This document shows positions 37,518 through 51,471 of a stretch of 64,000 nt of DNA, in pieces. The notes beneath the pieces were generated by a model. It had not been told where the DNA came from, searched no databases, and saw only the letters and a program-made list of their open reading frames with translations. The DNA comes from Lentzea albidocapillata. Lineage in GTDB: Bacteria; Actinomycetota; Actinomycetes; Mycobacteriales; Pseudonocardiaceae. How positions within the stretch are numbered: the first letter of the stretch is position 1; every line of letters begins with the position of its first letter. The DNA lies in NCBI RefSeq assembly GCF_000719115.1, contig NZ_JOEA01000033.1, positions 1-64,000 on the forward strand. Direction: 5' to 3'. The position numbers were made by a program, and so were the translations under genes.

Positions 37518-38825
37518 ATGGACACTCAGGTTCTGATCATCGGCGCCGGCCCGACCGGCCTCACCCTGGCCCTCGACCTCTCCCGCCGCGGAGTCCCGTT
37601 CCGCATCGTCGACGCGGCGCCCGCGCCCTTCGCCGGCTCCCGCGGCAAGGGCCTCCAGCCGCGCAGCATGGAGGTCTTCCACGACCTGGGCGTGATCGAG
37701 CCCGTGCTGGCGTCCGGCCGGCTCGACCTGACCATGCGCGTCTACCAGGGCCGCGAGGTGCTGCGCGAGTGGGACGCGCACGAGGGCCGCCACCCCACGG
37801 TCGAACGCCCGTACGCCCGCACCATGCTCATTCCGCAGTTCCGGGTCGAGCAGGTCCTGCGGGAAGCACTCCCGCAGCCCGTCGAGTACGGGATGCCGCT
37901 GACGTCGTTCACCCAGGACGACTCCGGCGTGACGGCCGTTGTCGGCCCGCAGACCGTGCGGGCCAAGTACCTCGTCGGCTGCGACGGCGGCAAGTCGTTC
38001 GTGCGCAAGGAACTCGGTGTCCCGTTCGTCGGCGAGACCCACGCGGACCTGCGGATGTACATCGGCGACGTCCGGGTCTCCGGTCTCGGCCGCGACCACT
38101 GGCACCAGTGGGGCAGCCGTGCCGACCGGTGGCTCGCCCTGTGCCCGCTGCCCGGCACGGACCTCTTCCAGTTCCAGGCCACCGGCGACGGTGAAGACGA
38201 ACCGTCGTTGGCGCTCTACCAGCGGATCGTCCGCGAGCACACCGGCCTGGACGACGTGATCCTGCACGACGCGACGTGGATGTCGTTGCACCGCACCAAC
38301 ATCCGCATGGTGGACAGGTTCCGCACCGACCGGGTGTTCCTCGCCGGTGACGCCGCGCACGTGCACTCCCCCGCCGGTGCGCAGGGCATGAACACCGGCA
38401 TCCAGGACGCCTACAACCTGGGCTGGAAGCTAGGGATGGAGACGCTGCTCGACACCTACGAGGCCGAGCGCAAGCCCGTCGCCGAGTGGCTGCTCGGCAT
38501 GACCACCGCGATCATGATGTCCGGCAACCCGTTCGAGCGCCGCGGTGACGAGACGCTGCAGCTCTCGCTGTCGTACCGGACGACAGAAGGCGAGGGGCTG
38601 CAGGCGGGTGACCGCATGCCCGACGGGATCACCGAGCAGGGCCGGATCTTCGACCTGCTGCGCGGCCCCGACTTCGTGACGCTCGACTTCCCCGACGGCC
38701 CCGTGCTGGTGCGCCCGGACGGCTACGTCGCCGCGATCGGCCGGTCAGCGATCGACGCGTACTTCGGCGCGAACCCGGTCACGCAGCTGCACCACCGCCG
38801 GGTCGCTGCTCGGTCCGCCGCGTAG
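37518..38825 (+). CDS. FAD-dependent monooxygenase (aromatic-ring hydroxylase type)
   Basis: 435 residues. GAGPTGLTLALDL binds FAD, GCDGGKSFVRK is the DG motif and FLAGDAAHVHSPAGAQGMN the GD motif, typical of PHBH-like phenol hydroxylases. The C-terminal thioredoxin-like part is short, and the last 27 codons overlap the convergent AfsR-like gene, so the end may have been altered. It hydroxylates an aromatic or polyketide substrate; which one is unknown. Confidence 0.85.
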   Translation: MDTQVLIIGAGPTGLTLALDLSRRGVPFRIVDAAPAPFAGSRGKGLQPRSMEVFHDLGVIEPVLASGRLDLTMRVYQGREVLREWDAHEGRHPTVERPYARTMLIPQFRVEQVLREALPQPVEYGMPLTSFTQDDSGVTAVVGPQTVRAKYLVGCDGGKSFVRKELGVPFVGETHADLRMYIGDVRVSGLGRDHWHQWGSRADRWLALCPLPGTDLFQFQATGDGEDEPSLALYQRIVREHTGLDDVILHDATWMSLHRTNIRMVDRFRTDRVFLAGDAAHVHSPAGAQGMNTGIQDAYNLGWKLGMETLLDTYEAERKPVAEWLLGMTTAIMMSGNPFERRGDETLQLSLSYRTTEGEGLQAGDRMPDGITEQGRIFDLLRGPDFVTLDFPDGPVLVRPDGYVAAIGRSAIDAYFGANPVTQLHHRRVAARSAA

Positions 38826-41534
38826 CCGTTCGGCCTCGTCCAGGGTGTTTCCCGCGCCGGCGGGATCGCCCTGGGCGAGCAGCCAGTCCGCGTACCACTC
38901 CAGCACCATGGCGCGGGCCGGGCCGTCAGCGCTCCTGTTGACGGTGTCGAGCGCCCGGCCGTGGTGCTCGCCCGCCTCGGCGAGCTGACCGAGTCGGGTC
39001 AGCGCCAGTCCCAGTCCGGCGTGGACGGTGGCGCGGAACTGGTTCGCGGGCGAGTCCTCCGTGGCGTCGAGCACCTGCCGGTACAACGTGACGGCCTGCT
39101 CGAAGTCACCGCGGAAGTACGCCATCTCACCGTAGGCCTGCGTGACCCGTGCCCGGTCCAGCTCGAGCGGGGAGGGCGGTACCAGTTCCAGATCCTCACG
39201 GGCGCCGGCGAGGTCGCCGATCCTGATCTTGACGCGCGCCGCCTGCATGAGCACGGACATCGGCACCAGCACCGACTCCGGCTCGCCCAGCTCGGCAGCC
39301 ATCCGTCTCGCCTCGGAGACCGCCTGCAGGCCCTCGGCGAACGCACCCCGGTTGATCAGCACCATGACCAGGCAGGACAGCCCGAACATCACGGCCCACC
39401 GGTCTCCCACCGCCCGGAACCCGCGCAGCGCCTCCCGGTACGCGGCCTCCGCCCGCGGCGCGGAGCCCTCGCTGAACTCACCGGCCACCAGCCCGCGGAC
39501 CAGCGCCGCGAACGCGCGCATCCAGGCGTCCGGCGACCGTTCCAGCCGACCGGCCAGCACCTCGAGCCGTTCCGCCAGTGCGGTCTGACCCCAGGCCTGG
39601 CCGCTCGTCAGCATCAACGCGCACAGCGCCGTCGGGAGGTCCTCCTGCCACAACCGCTCCGCCGCGACGACGGCGGCCGGCGTGCCGAGCGAGGCCAGCA
39701 CATCCGAGAACGGGTCGTCCGGCGTGAGCGAAGCCCAGCGGCGGATCTCCTCGAACCGCTTGGTCATCACCAGCCAATGCCACGTACGCGCGGCCATCAT
39801 GCGCCGTGCGACGGCCAGGTCGTGCCGGACCGCCCATGCCTGCGCCGCGTCGAGGTTGGACCGTTCCACGTCGAAGACCTTCAACGCGTCCAGCTGCTCC
39901 GGGCCTCGCAGCAACGGTTCGTTCCGCTCGGCCAGCTCCACGTAGTAGGCGGCGTGCTTCGCAGGATCGGCTTGGCCCTGCTCCAACGCGTACTCGCGCA
40001 CGGTCTCCAGCAGCCGGTAGCGCTCGCCCACCCGCACGACGAGCGACTTCTCCACGAGCGCGGCCAGCAGGTCCTCGGTGTCCCAGAGGTCCTGATCTTG
40101 TCGGACCTCCTGAGTACGTTGTGATGCAGGGGTTCCCGGCAAGGGGGTACCCCTGCGCGAGCCTGCTCCGCACACGAAATGCACCGCCGCGGCCGTCGCC
40201 CCACCGACGAACACGGCCAGCCGCGCGAGCAACCCGCGCTCGGCGTCGTGGAGCAGCTCCCAGCTCCAGTCGATCACCGCCCGCAACGTCCGGTGCCGCG
40301 CCGGCCCGGTCCGCGCGCCGCGGTCGAGCAACCGCAGCCGGCTGTCCACCCGCGACTCCAGCTGCGCCGCCGACAGCGACCGGGCCCGTGCCGCCGCGAG
40401 CTCCAGGGCGAGCGGAATCCCGTCCAGGGCAGCACAAACCCGCCGCACGACGTCGGGATCGAACACCGACCCGACCCGTGCCGAGAACAACCGCACGGCG
40501 TGATCGAGGTCGAGCGGCGCCACGGGGCACACGACCTCGCCCGGAATCCCGAGCGGCTCGCGGGACGTCGCCAGCACGCGCGCGTCGGGCGCCTCGGCCA
40601 GCAGCCGGACGCACAGCGCCGCGGCCGCGTCCACGACGTGCTCGCAGTTGTCGAGCACCACCAGCGACGACCCGAGCCGCGAGAACACCGGCGCCGCCAA
40701 CGGGTTCGGGCCCAGGGCGGCGTCCAGTGCCGCCAGCGGTTCGGCCGCCGAGTCCAGCTCGACGAACCACGCCTGCGGCACCGACGCGGCGTGCGTCAGC
40801 GCGAGGCGTGTCTTGCCCACGCCGCCGAACCCGGTCAGCGTCACCAACCGGTTGTCGCGCAACAACGTGGCCAACGCGGCCAGGTCCGCGCCACGCCCGA
40901 CGAACGATCCGACCGGCGCCGGCAGGTTCCCGCGCGCGACGCGTTCGCGCAGCACCGTCAGGTGGGCGGCCGCCAGCGCCTCACCGGGATCCACGCCCAG
41001 CTCGTCGGCCAGAGCCGTGCGAACGCGCGCGAACACCGCCAGCGCGTCCGACCGCCGTCCGGCGGCGTTCAGCGCCAGCATCAACCGGGCCTGCACGTCC
41101 TCGCGCCACGGATGCGCCGCCGCCAGCGCCTCCAGGCCCGCGAGGTCGTCGCGCAGCAACGCCAGCCGCACGGCCTCGTCCACCGCGAACGGTGCCTCCT
41201 CGAACGCCGCGCCACGCCACAACGCCGCGTCACGCGTCCGCGAGAAGGCCTCGACGTCGGTCTCCGCCTCCAGCCGGTACCCCGCCGCGTGCGACGAGAT
41301 CACGGCGGCACCGAGCACCCGCCGCAGCCGCGACACGAGCGACTGCAACGCCGCGGCACCGTCGACCGGCGGCTCGTCCGGCCACAGGTCGGCGATCAGC
41401 CGGTCCGGCGCGACGACGGTGCCAGGTTCCATCGCCAGCCGGATCAGCAGCCACCGCAGCCGCCTGCCGCGCACCTCGACCGGTGCGCCGTCCGCGGACA
41501 CGACCTGCAGCGGCCCGAGCACGTTGACCCGCAT
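38745..41534 (-). CDS. AfsR/SARP-like regulator (winged helix, BTAD, NB-ARC, TPR)
   Basis: 929 residues. Order: OmpR-type winged helix (about 1-90), BTAD (about 95-195), NB-ARC with Walker A GFGGVGKT (235-242) and GIPLALELAAAR, then a C-terminal TPR-like region. It is the AfsR/SARP type that switches on biosynthetic genes. It is the last gene of an operon with an ABC ATPase and permease (ATG and TGA share one base). Residues about 457-483 are a Pro/Gly/Gln-rich insertion made of palindromic DNA. Its end overlaps the FAD monooxygenase by 81 bases. What it regulates is not known. Confidence 0.88.
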   Translation of the reverse strand: MRVNVLGPLQVVSADGAPVEVRGRRLRWLLIRLAMEPGTVVAPDRLIADLWPDEPPVDGAAALQSLVSRLRRVLGAAVISSHAAGYRLEAETDVEAFSRTRDAALWRGAAFEEAPFAVDEAVRLALLRDDLAGLEALAAAHPWREDVQARLMLALNAAGRRSDALAVFARVRTALADELGVDPGEALAAAHLTVLRERVARGNLPAPVGSFVGRGADLAALATLLRDNRLVTLTGFGGVGKTRLALTHAASVPQAWFVELDSAAEPLAALDAALGPNPLAAPVFSRLGSSLVVLDNCEHVVDAAAALCVRLLAEAPDARVLATSREPLGIPGEVVCPVAPLDLDHAVRLFSARVGSVFDPDVVRRVCAALDGIPLALELAAARARSLSAAQLESRVDSRLRLLDRGARTGPARHRTLRAVIDWSWELLHDAERGLLARLAVFVGGATAAAVHFVCGAGSRRGTPLPGTPASQRTQEVRQDQDLWDTEDLLAALVEKSLVVRVGERYRLLETVREYALEQGQADPAKHAAYYVELAERNEPLLRGPEQLDALKVFDVERSNLDAAQAWAVRHDLAVARRMMAARTWHWLVMTKRFEEIRRWASLTPDDPFSDVLASLGTPAAVVAAERLWQEDLPTALCALMLTSGQAWGQTALAERLEVLAGRLERSPDAWMRAFAALVRGLVAGEFSEGSAPRAEAAYREALRGFRAVGDRWAVMFGLSCLVMVLINRGAFAEGLQAVSEARRMAAELGEPESVLVPMSVLMQAARVKIRIGDLAGAREDLELVPPSPLELDRARVTQAYGEMAYFRGDFEQAVTLYRQVLDATEDSPANQFRATVHAGLGLALTRLGQLAEAGEHHGRALDTVNRSADGPARAMVLEWYADWLLAQGDPAGAGNTLDEAERLRGGPSSDPAVVQLRDRVRAEVRVDR
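40086..40156. repeat. in-frame palindromic insertion element
   Basis: Inside the AfsR-like gene: GAGGTCC at 40086 pairs with GGACCTC at 40103, and GCAGGGGT (40126-40133) pairs with ACCCCTGC (40149-40156). GGGGTACCCC (40144-40153) is itself a palindrome. The segment is less GC-rich than its surroundings and adds about 27 residues where homologous proteins go directly from the winged-helix strand to LLAALVEKSLV. Confidence 0.6.
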
Positions 41535-42166
41535 CAGGCCCGCCGGACCCCGGCCACCACCGCGGCCGCCACGAGCGCGACGCCGGCCGCCGCCGTCCCC
41601 AGCAGGGACAGCGACACCCTGTTGTGGCCCAGCGCGTCCAGCACCCACCCGAGCGGGGTGATCCGCCCCAGCGGGTACGTCAGCACCACCACCGTGAACA
41701 CCGCCAGCACAGTGCGTCCGATGGAGTCGAGGACAGGGCGGGCGAACAGCAGGCCCACCCCGACGCCGAGCAACGCACACCCAGTATGCGCGGCCAGTCC
41801 GACAAAAAATTCGCCCGCCGTGTACGGGTGGGGGTTCGTCACCACCGGCCACACCGCCGCCAGCACCGCCATGGCCATCGCGAACAACACCGCGACCAGC
41901 GCCGCCGCCGTCAGCACCCGCGGCCGGCCTCCGGCGTTCACCACGGTGATCTCGCGCCGCACCACGTCCTCGGACGTCGCCACCACGACGGCCATCCACG
42001 CCGCGATCGGGTAGAGCAACGCCGACGAACCCGAATACGCCTCCAGTGGCTGCCCGGCGTCGCTGGAGAACAACATCCCCATCACCCCGAGGAACACCAG
42101 CAGCGGCGCCAGATAGCGTTGCCCGCGAAGGACATCGGCCGCGAGGTACCGGACGAGGGCGATCAC
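41534..42166 (-). CDS. ABC transporter permease subunit
   Basis: 210 residues with five or six membrane segments. Start GTG 42166 (VIALVRYLAADVL) overlaps the ATPase stop. Not matched to a named exporter; sequence patterns such as EDVVRREITVVNAGGR between helices suggest the ABC-2 type. Together with the ATPase at 42163-42876 it makes an exporter of unknown substrate, possibly controlled by the coupled AfsR-like regulator. Confidence 0.8.
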   Translation of the reverse strand: MIALVRYLAADVLRGQRYLAPLLVFLGVMGMLFSSDAGQPLEAYSGSSALLYPIAAWMAVVVATSEDVVRREITVVNAGGRPRVLTAAALVAVLFAMAMAVLAAVWPVVTNPHPYTAGEFFVGLAAHTGCALLGVGVGLLFARPVLDSIGRTVLAVFTVVVLTYPLGRITPLGWVLDALGHNRVSLSLLGTAAAGVALVAAAVVAGVRRA

Positions 42167-42876
42167 CGCACACTCCGCACCGAGCAGCCGAGGCGCAGCG
42201 CCTCGGCCAGCACCTGATCGCTCTGCTCCGGCGCCACGACCACCCGCACCGACGACCCGCGCGCCTGCACCGACCGCACGCCTTCCAGCGCCTCCAACGC
42301 ATCGGGCGCCGCGACCCGGCTGAGCTCGATCGTCACGTGCCCGCCGGAGAGGTCCACGCGCGTCGCCGACGCGAGGTGTCCCTCGTGGTCGGACACCAGC
42401 GCCGTCCGTCCCTCCAGCAACGACACCAGTTCGGCGGACGCCGAGGGGTCGAGCCCGGACCACGGCTCGTCGAGCACCAGCACGCCGGAAGCCGCCAATG
42501 CCTGTGCCAGCGCGACCTTCTGCGTGTTGCCCTTGGACAGCTCGGACATCGGCGCCGTCAGCGAACCGACGAATCCCAGTCGTTCCAGCGCATCGCCGGC
42601 CTCAGCGCCGCGAACGCGCCCCATGTGCGCGAGGTAGGACGAAGCGGACATCTTGACGTCCGAAGGGAACCGCTCAGGCACGTAGCCGACCGAGGCAGGC
42701 CGCTCGACACGGCCGGACGTCGGCTTCAGGACGCCGGCGGCGATCTTGAGCAACGTCGACTTGCCGGTGCCGTTCGCGCCGGTCAGCACGGTCAGGCCGG
42801 AGACCTCCAGCGTGAGGTCGCGCAGCACCCAGGGCCCGCGCCCGTACCGCTTCGAAACACGATCTAGGAGCACCAC
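42163..42876 (-). CDS. ABC transporter ATP-binding protein
   Basis: 237 residues. Walker A GANGTGKST, signature LSKGNTQKV (a departure from LSGGQ) and Walker B VLVLDEPWSGLDP. ATG 42876. It heads a leftward operon with a permease and the AfsR-like regulator. The weak signature is found in ABC-2 exporters of the CcmA kind and does not by itself show loss of function. Confidence 0.85.
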   Translation of the reverse strand: MVLLDRVSKRYGRGPWVLRDLTLEVSGLTVLTGANGTGKSTLLKIAAGVLKPTSGRVERPASVGYVPERFPSDVKMSASSYLAHMGRVRGAEAGDALERLGFVGSLTAPMSELSKGNTQKVALAQALAASGVLVLDEPWSGLDPSASAELVSLLEGRTALVSDHEGHLASATRVDLSGGHVTIELSRVAAPDALEALEGVRSVQARGSSVRVVVAPEQSDQVLAEALRLGCSVRSVR

Positions 42877-42888
42877 GCCAAGATAACC

Positions 42889-43032
42889 ACCCTGCCCTGA
42901 ACTCGGCGGAGATCGTGCTCGCGGCGGCCACGGCGATCACGTTCGCGCTCGTCCCGCGCGCATCTCGTCTACATCGCGCTGGAGGGCGTGACGGTGCTGA
43001 TGCTGATCGCGTCCGCGATCATCCTGCTGTGA
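42889..43032 (+). pseudogene. possible remnant of a small membrane protein
   Basis: This part of the 337-base gene-free stretch 42877-43213 reads EIVLAAATAITFALV in one frame and LVYIALEGVTVLMLIASAIILL (shown here as VYIALEGVTVLMLIASAI) plus a TGA in another. Together they look like a two-helix membrane protein with a frameshift. No start codon or ribosome site is present. The evidence is thin; it may be chance. The rest of the stretch holds the acnA promoter. Confidence 0.25.
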
Positions 43033-43092
43033 TCAGGTCCGCCGGCTCTCGTGTGAGTACCGCACCGGGATCGTGACTTAGGGCAACCTGGC

Positions 43093-43122
43093 TTGAACCG
43101 GCTTACAGGACAAGCGTACTGT
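43093..43122 (+). promoter_or_regulatory. acnA promoter
   Basis: A -35-like TTGAAC (43093-43098), an 18-base spacer and a -10-like TACTGT (43117-43122) lie about 90 bases before the acnA start. An AcnR-type operator overlaps the -10. The matches to consensus are partial (four of six in each hexamer). Confidence 0.45.
43106..43121 (+). promoter_or_regulatory. AcnR-type operator of acnA
   Basis: CAGGACAAGCGTACTG fits the published AcnR consensus of corynebacteria (CAGNACnnncGTACTG) at every fixed position. AcnR is a TetR repressor that lowers aconitase expression. In Corynebacterium and Mycobacterium its gene follows acn; no such gene lies next to acnA here. Confidence 0.7.
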
Positions 43123-43213
43123 TTGGGGTCGAGGGGCAGGGGCCGACCCGGTGAGGAAGACTCTCCCCCATCCCGAACCGACCACCGCGCTGTCACCAGT
43201 TATGGAGTTGCAC

Positions 43214-46030
<2,817 letters not shown>

Positions 46031-46041
46031 TCCCCGTCGTA

Positions 46042-46081
46042 CCGAAAGGGCCGTCCACCACCCGGTGGGCGGCCCTTTCGG
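46042..46081 (+). terminator. acnA terminator
   Basis: CCGAAAGGGCCG (46042-46053) pairs perfectly with CGGCCCTTTCGG (46070-46081); the inner part CCACC/GGTGG pairs further. It begins 11 bases after the acnA stop. Confidence 0.85.
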
Positions 46082-46154
46082 CGTCAATGCACCCGTAACG
46101 GTGAGCGTGCACCCCGCGATGCCAAGGCACCCTGATCACCGCGGGAGACCCCTC

Positions 46155-46580
46155 ATGAGCTTGACCGTGCTCGGTGACCTCAACTGGTGGGCCGTCGTCG
46201 TCGCCACGATCGCGTACTTCGCGCTGGGCTTGGTCTGGTACGCGGACTACGCCTTCGGCAGGGCCTGGCAACGCGCGGCCGGCTGGGACCTGAGCCCACC
46301 CGAGAAGATCGGAGTGGGCGTCTACGCCATCCCACTGGTCACGTGCTTCGTCATCACCCTCGCCACCGCGATGATCGGCCACGCCTCCCGCACCGACGAC
46401 ATCATGGAAGGCATCCTGCTGGGGCTCGTCGTCGGTCTCGGCATAGCGCTGCCGATCAGGCTCATGACCGGGGCCTACGACAGGACGAAGCCCGCCCCGA
46501 TCACCTTCGCGGCCATCGGGGCGGGCTATCACATCGTCGGGCTCACGCTCGCGGGCGCGATCCTCGGTCTGTGGATCTAG
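46155..46580 (+). CDS. DUF1761 membrane protein
   Basis: 141 residues with four membrane helices. The start NWWAVVVATIAYFALGLVWY and later GLVVGLGIALPI fit the DUF1761 family of unknown function. ATG 46155 with GGGAG upstream. The end overlaps the convergent NB-ARC gene by 4 bases. Confidence 0.8.
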   Translation: MSLTVLGDLNWWAVVVATIAYFALGLVWYADYAFGRAWQRAAGWDLSPPEKIGVGVYAIPLVTCFVITLATAMIGHASRTDDIMEGILLGLVVGLGIALPIRLMTGAYDRTKPAPITFAAIGAGYHIVGLTLAGAILGLWI

Positions 46581-48610
46581 AGCGCGTCCAGCCGGGCCCT
46601 GACCTTGGCGGCGATGTCCAGCCGGAACTGCTCCTCGTACATGGCGATCGAGCCTTGCCAGGCCGCGCGGGCCTCGTCGCTGTTGCCGAGCGCCGCGTGC
46701 GCCTGGCCGATCAGGTCGAGGGTGTTGGGCTCGCTCCACGCGTCACCACCGACGTGACGGTGCCGGGCCAGCGCCTGCTCGTGGTGCTCCAGTGCCTCCC
46801 GGTACCGGCCGGTGGCCTGAGCGAGCTGACCAAGACTGTTGTGCGCCACCGCTTCTCCGGCCCTGTTGCCGAGTTCGCGATGCATGGCGAGAGCGCGCAG
46901 TGCCATGGGCAGCGCCGCGTCGTGGTTGCCGGCCAGAACATGCAGCCAGCTCGTCATACCGAGAGCGTCGGCCTCGCAGAGACTGTCTCCCAACTCGGCG
47001 AACGACCGCACGGCTCGCTCACCGTGCTCCACCGCCTCGGCGAGACCGCCCTCGATCTCCAGCAACATGGCCAGTGCCATGCAGGCTTGTCCCTGTGCGA
47101 ACAGGTCGTTTCCCAACTCCAGCGCATGCCGCAGCCGCGCCGTCGCAGCAGGGTAGTCACCCGTCTGGGTGTGCGCGTTCCCGAGCATTCTCAGGGCCTT
47201 GGCTTGCGCGTCCACGTCCCCCAGCCGTTCGGCGGCGGCAAGGCCGCGCTCCCACGACGTCACCTGGTCCCGCAGATGACCACGACGGTAGTGAAACGAG
47301 GTCAACAGGTGTGCGAGCTGCCCCACCCGCAAGTACCAGCCCAGAGCGAGGGCGATTCGCTGCGTTTCCAGCAGGCATCGATGTTCCGCGTCGAGCCATG
47401 TCAGCGCTGCGACGTCATCAGGAGGACTCAGCGGCGCGCATCCGGGCTCGGGTTCGCCGAGCACCACCTGTCGCCGATGCGAATAGACGCGGTGGTCGGC
47501 GGCATGGGCGGTGTGCAGGTAGAAGTCGGTGAGGCGGCGCAGTCCCCGCTCGTGGTCCACTGCTTGTTCGGCGGCATAGCTGCGTACCAGGTCGTGCATC
47601 CGATAGCGGCGCGGCACGTGTTCGTGCACCAGATGCGCGTCTTCCAGCTCTCGCAACACTTCACGCACCTGCGGTCCGGGCAGACCGGCAAGACTGACCG
47701 CGGCGTCGAAGCCGATGTCCAGGCCGGGTGCGTGGCCGAGCAAACCGAACAAGGTCGACGCACGGTCCGAGAGCAGTCTGCAGGACCAGGACAACACCGA
47801 ACGCAGCCCGTCCAGCCGGTCCTCGCGGAGCTCCTCCGCGAGGACGGACAACGGGAAGTTCCCGTGCTGCCGCGCCCGTGCGGCCACCGTCGCCAGCGCC
47901 AGCGGCAACCCGCCGCACCGGCTCACCAACTCGTCCACCGCGTCGCCGTGGCGTCCGATCCGGTCCTCCCCGAGCCTGCCGGTCAGGACCGCGCGGGAGT
48001 CCTCTTCGGACAGCACGTCCAGACCCACCGGCTCCGCACTGTGGTTCGCCACCAGTCCGCGCAGAAAACGACGGCTGGTCACCAGCACGGTGCAGGACGG
48101 GCTGCCCGGCAGCAGCGGCTCGACCTGTGCCTCCTCGGCCGCGTTGTCGAGCACCACGAGCATGCGCCTGCCCGCCACCAGGCTGCGGTACAGGGCGGCC
48201 TGGGCAGGCAGGCTCACCGGGATCGACCCGGGTGCGACCCCGAGCGCGTCCAGGAACGACCGGACCGCCACCGCCGGCGGCAACGGTCTGCCACCGGGCG
48301 CGAAACCCTGCAGGTCGACGTGGAGCCTGCCGTCCGGGAACGCGTCCAGCCGCGAGTGCGCCCATCGCAGCGCGAGCCAGGTCTTGCCGACCCCGCCCGC
48401 ACCGCCGATCACCGCCGCGCCGCCCAGCACCCGGTCCAGCAGCGCCAGTTCGGCGGTCCTGCCGACGAAGTGCCGCGGTGCGGCGGGGAGCTGCTTGGGC
48501 ACCGGCCGCGACTGTGCGGGCAGATGCACCGACCCGATGGACCCCGCCTGCACGACGGCGCCGATCGTGGCCGCCTTGACCTCGTTGCGCGTCTCGTCCA
48601 TCGCCACCAC
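46577..48610 (-). CDS. NB-ARC / TPR regulator with amyloid-motif-like N-terminus
   Basis: 677 residues. The first 40 residues include ATIGAVVQAGSIGSVHLP, followed by an NB-ARC ATPase (Walker A GGAGGVGKT near 68-76, LVVLDNA, VTSRR, CGGLPLALATV) and C-terminal TPR repeats (about 430-670). There is no DNA-binding domain. Such proteins are NLR-like switches of actinobacteria. The Q-A-G core within a repeated G-x-x pattern resembles the RHIM-like bacterial amyloid signalling motifs described in actinobacterial NLR proteins. A second in-frame start is the ATG at 48601. No partner with the same motif is visible next to it. Confidence 0.85.
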   Translation of the reverse strand: MVAMDETRNEVKAATIGAVVQAGSIGSVHLPAQSRPVPKQLPAAPRHFVGRTAELALLDRVLGGAAVIGGAGGVGKTWLALRWAHSRLDAFPDGRLHVDLQGFAPGGRPLPPAVAVRSFLDALGVAPGSIPVSLPAQAALYRSLVAGRRMLVVLDNAAEEAQVEPLLPGSPSCTVLVTSRRFLRGLVANHSAEPVGLDVLSEEDSRAVLTGRLGEDRIGRHGDAVDELVSRCGGLPLALATVAARARQHGNFPLSVLAEELREDRLDGLRSVLSWSCRLLSDRASTLFGLLGHAPGLDIGFDAAVSLAGLPGPQVREVLRELEDAHLVHEHVPRRYRMHDLVRSYAAEQAVDHERGLRRLTDFYLHTAHAADHRVYSHRRQVVLGEPEPGCAPLSPPDDVAALTWLDAEHRCLLETQRIALALGWYLRVGQLAHLLTSFHYRRGHLRDQVTSWERGLAAAERLGDVDAQAKALRMLGNAHTQTGDYPAATARLRHALELGNDLFAQGQACMALAMLLEIEGGLAEAVEHGERAVRSFAELGDSLCEADALGMTSWLHVLAGNHDAALPMALRALAMHRELGNRAGEAVAHNSLGQLAQATGRYREALEHHEQALARHRHVGGDAWSEPNTLDLIGQAHAALGNSDEARAAWQGSIAMYEEQFRLDIAAKVRARLDAL

Positions 48611-48652
48611 CCCACCACTGAGGGTAGCGGCTCGTTCGGCTTCTTACGAAGA

Positions 48653-50842
<2,190 letters not shown>

Positions 50843-50846
<4 letters not shown>

Positions 50847-51463
50847 TGGGCCTCCTCGCCCGCGATGGCCCGCAGGTGCGGGATCGCCAGTCGTTCGACG
50901 TACTTCGCCAGCACGTCGACCTCCAGGTTCACCAGGTCGCCCGGAATGCGGTGCCCGAGCGTGGTGAGTTCGAGGGTCGTAGGGATCAGGCTCACGGTGA
51001 ACTGGTCCTCGGAGACGGTCACGACCGTCAGCGAGACCCCGTCGACCGTGATGGAGCCCTTCTCCACGACGTAACGGGAGAGGCTCGGCGGGAGTCCGAT
51101 GTGGACGATCTCCCAGTGCTCCGCCTTGTCCCGCGCGAGAATCGTGCCAGTGCCGTCGACGTGGCCCTGCACGATGTGGCCACCGAGGCGCTGGCCGACC
51201 GCGGCCGCGCGCTCCAGGTTGACCCGGTCGCCCGCGGCGACCTTCGCGAGGCTGCTGCGCGTGAGGGTCTCGCGCATCACGTCCGCGGTGAAGCTGTCGT
51301 TCTCGACTTCCACGACGGTGAGGCAGACGCCGCTCACCGCGATGGAGTCGCCGTGCTTCGCGTCGCTGGTCACGATCGGCCCGGCGATGCGGATCCGTGC
51401 CGCGTCGGGCAGGTCCTCAATCGCCTCGACGTGGCCGAGTTCCTCGACGATCCCGGTGAACAC
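50843..51463 (-). CDS. ribE: riboflavin synthase, alpha chain
   Basis: Dismutates two lumazines to riboflavin and the pyrimidine precursor. 206 residues in two related halves. Start [32 protein letters not shown] and a second GVSLTVV repeat. The GTG at 51463 has AGGAGGAG upstream. Overlaps ribBA by 4 bases and follows ribD by 8. Confidence 0.96.
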
Positions 51464-51471
51464 CGCTCCTC

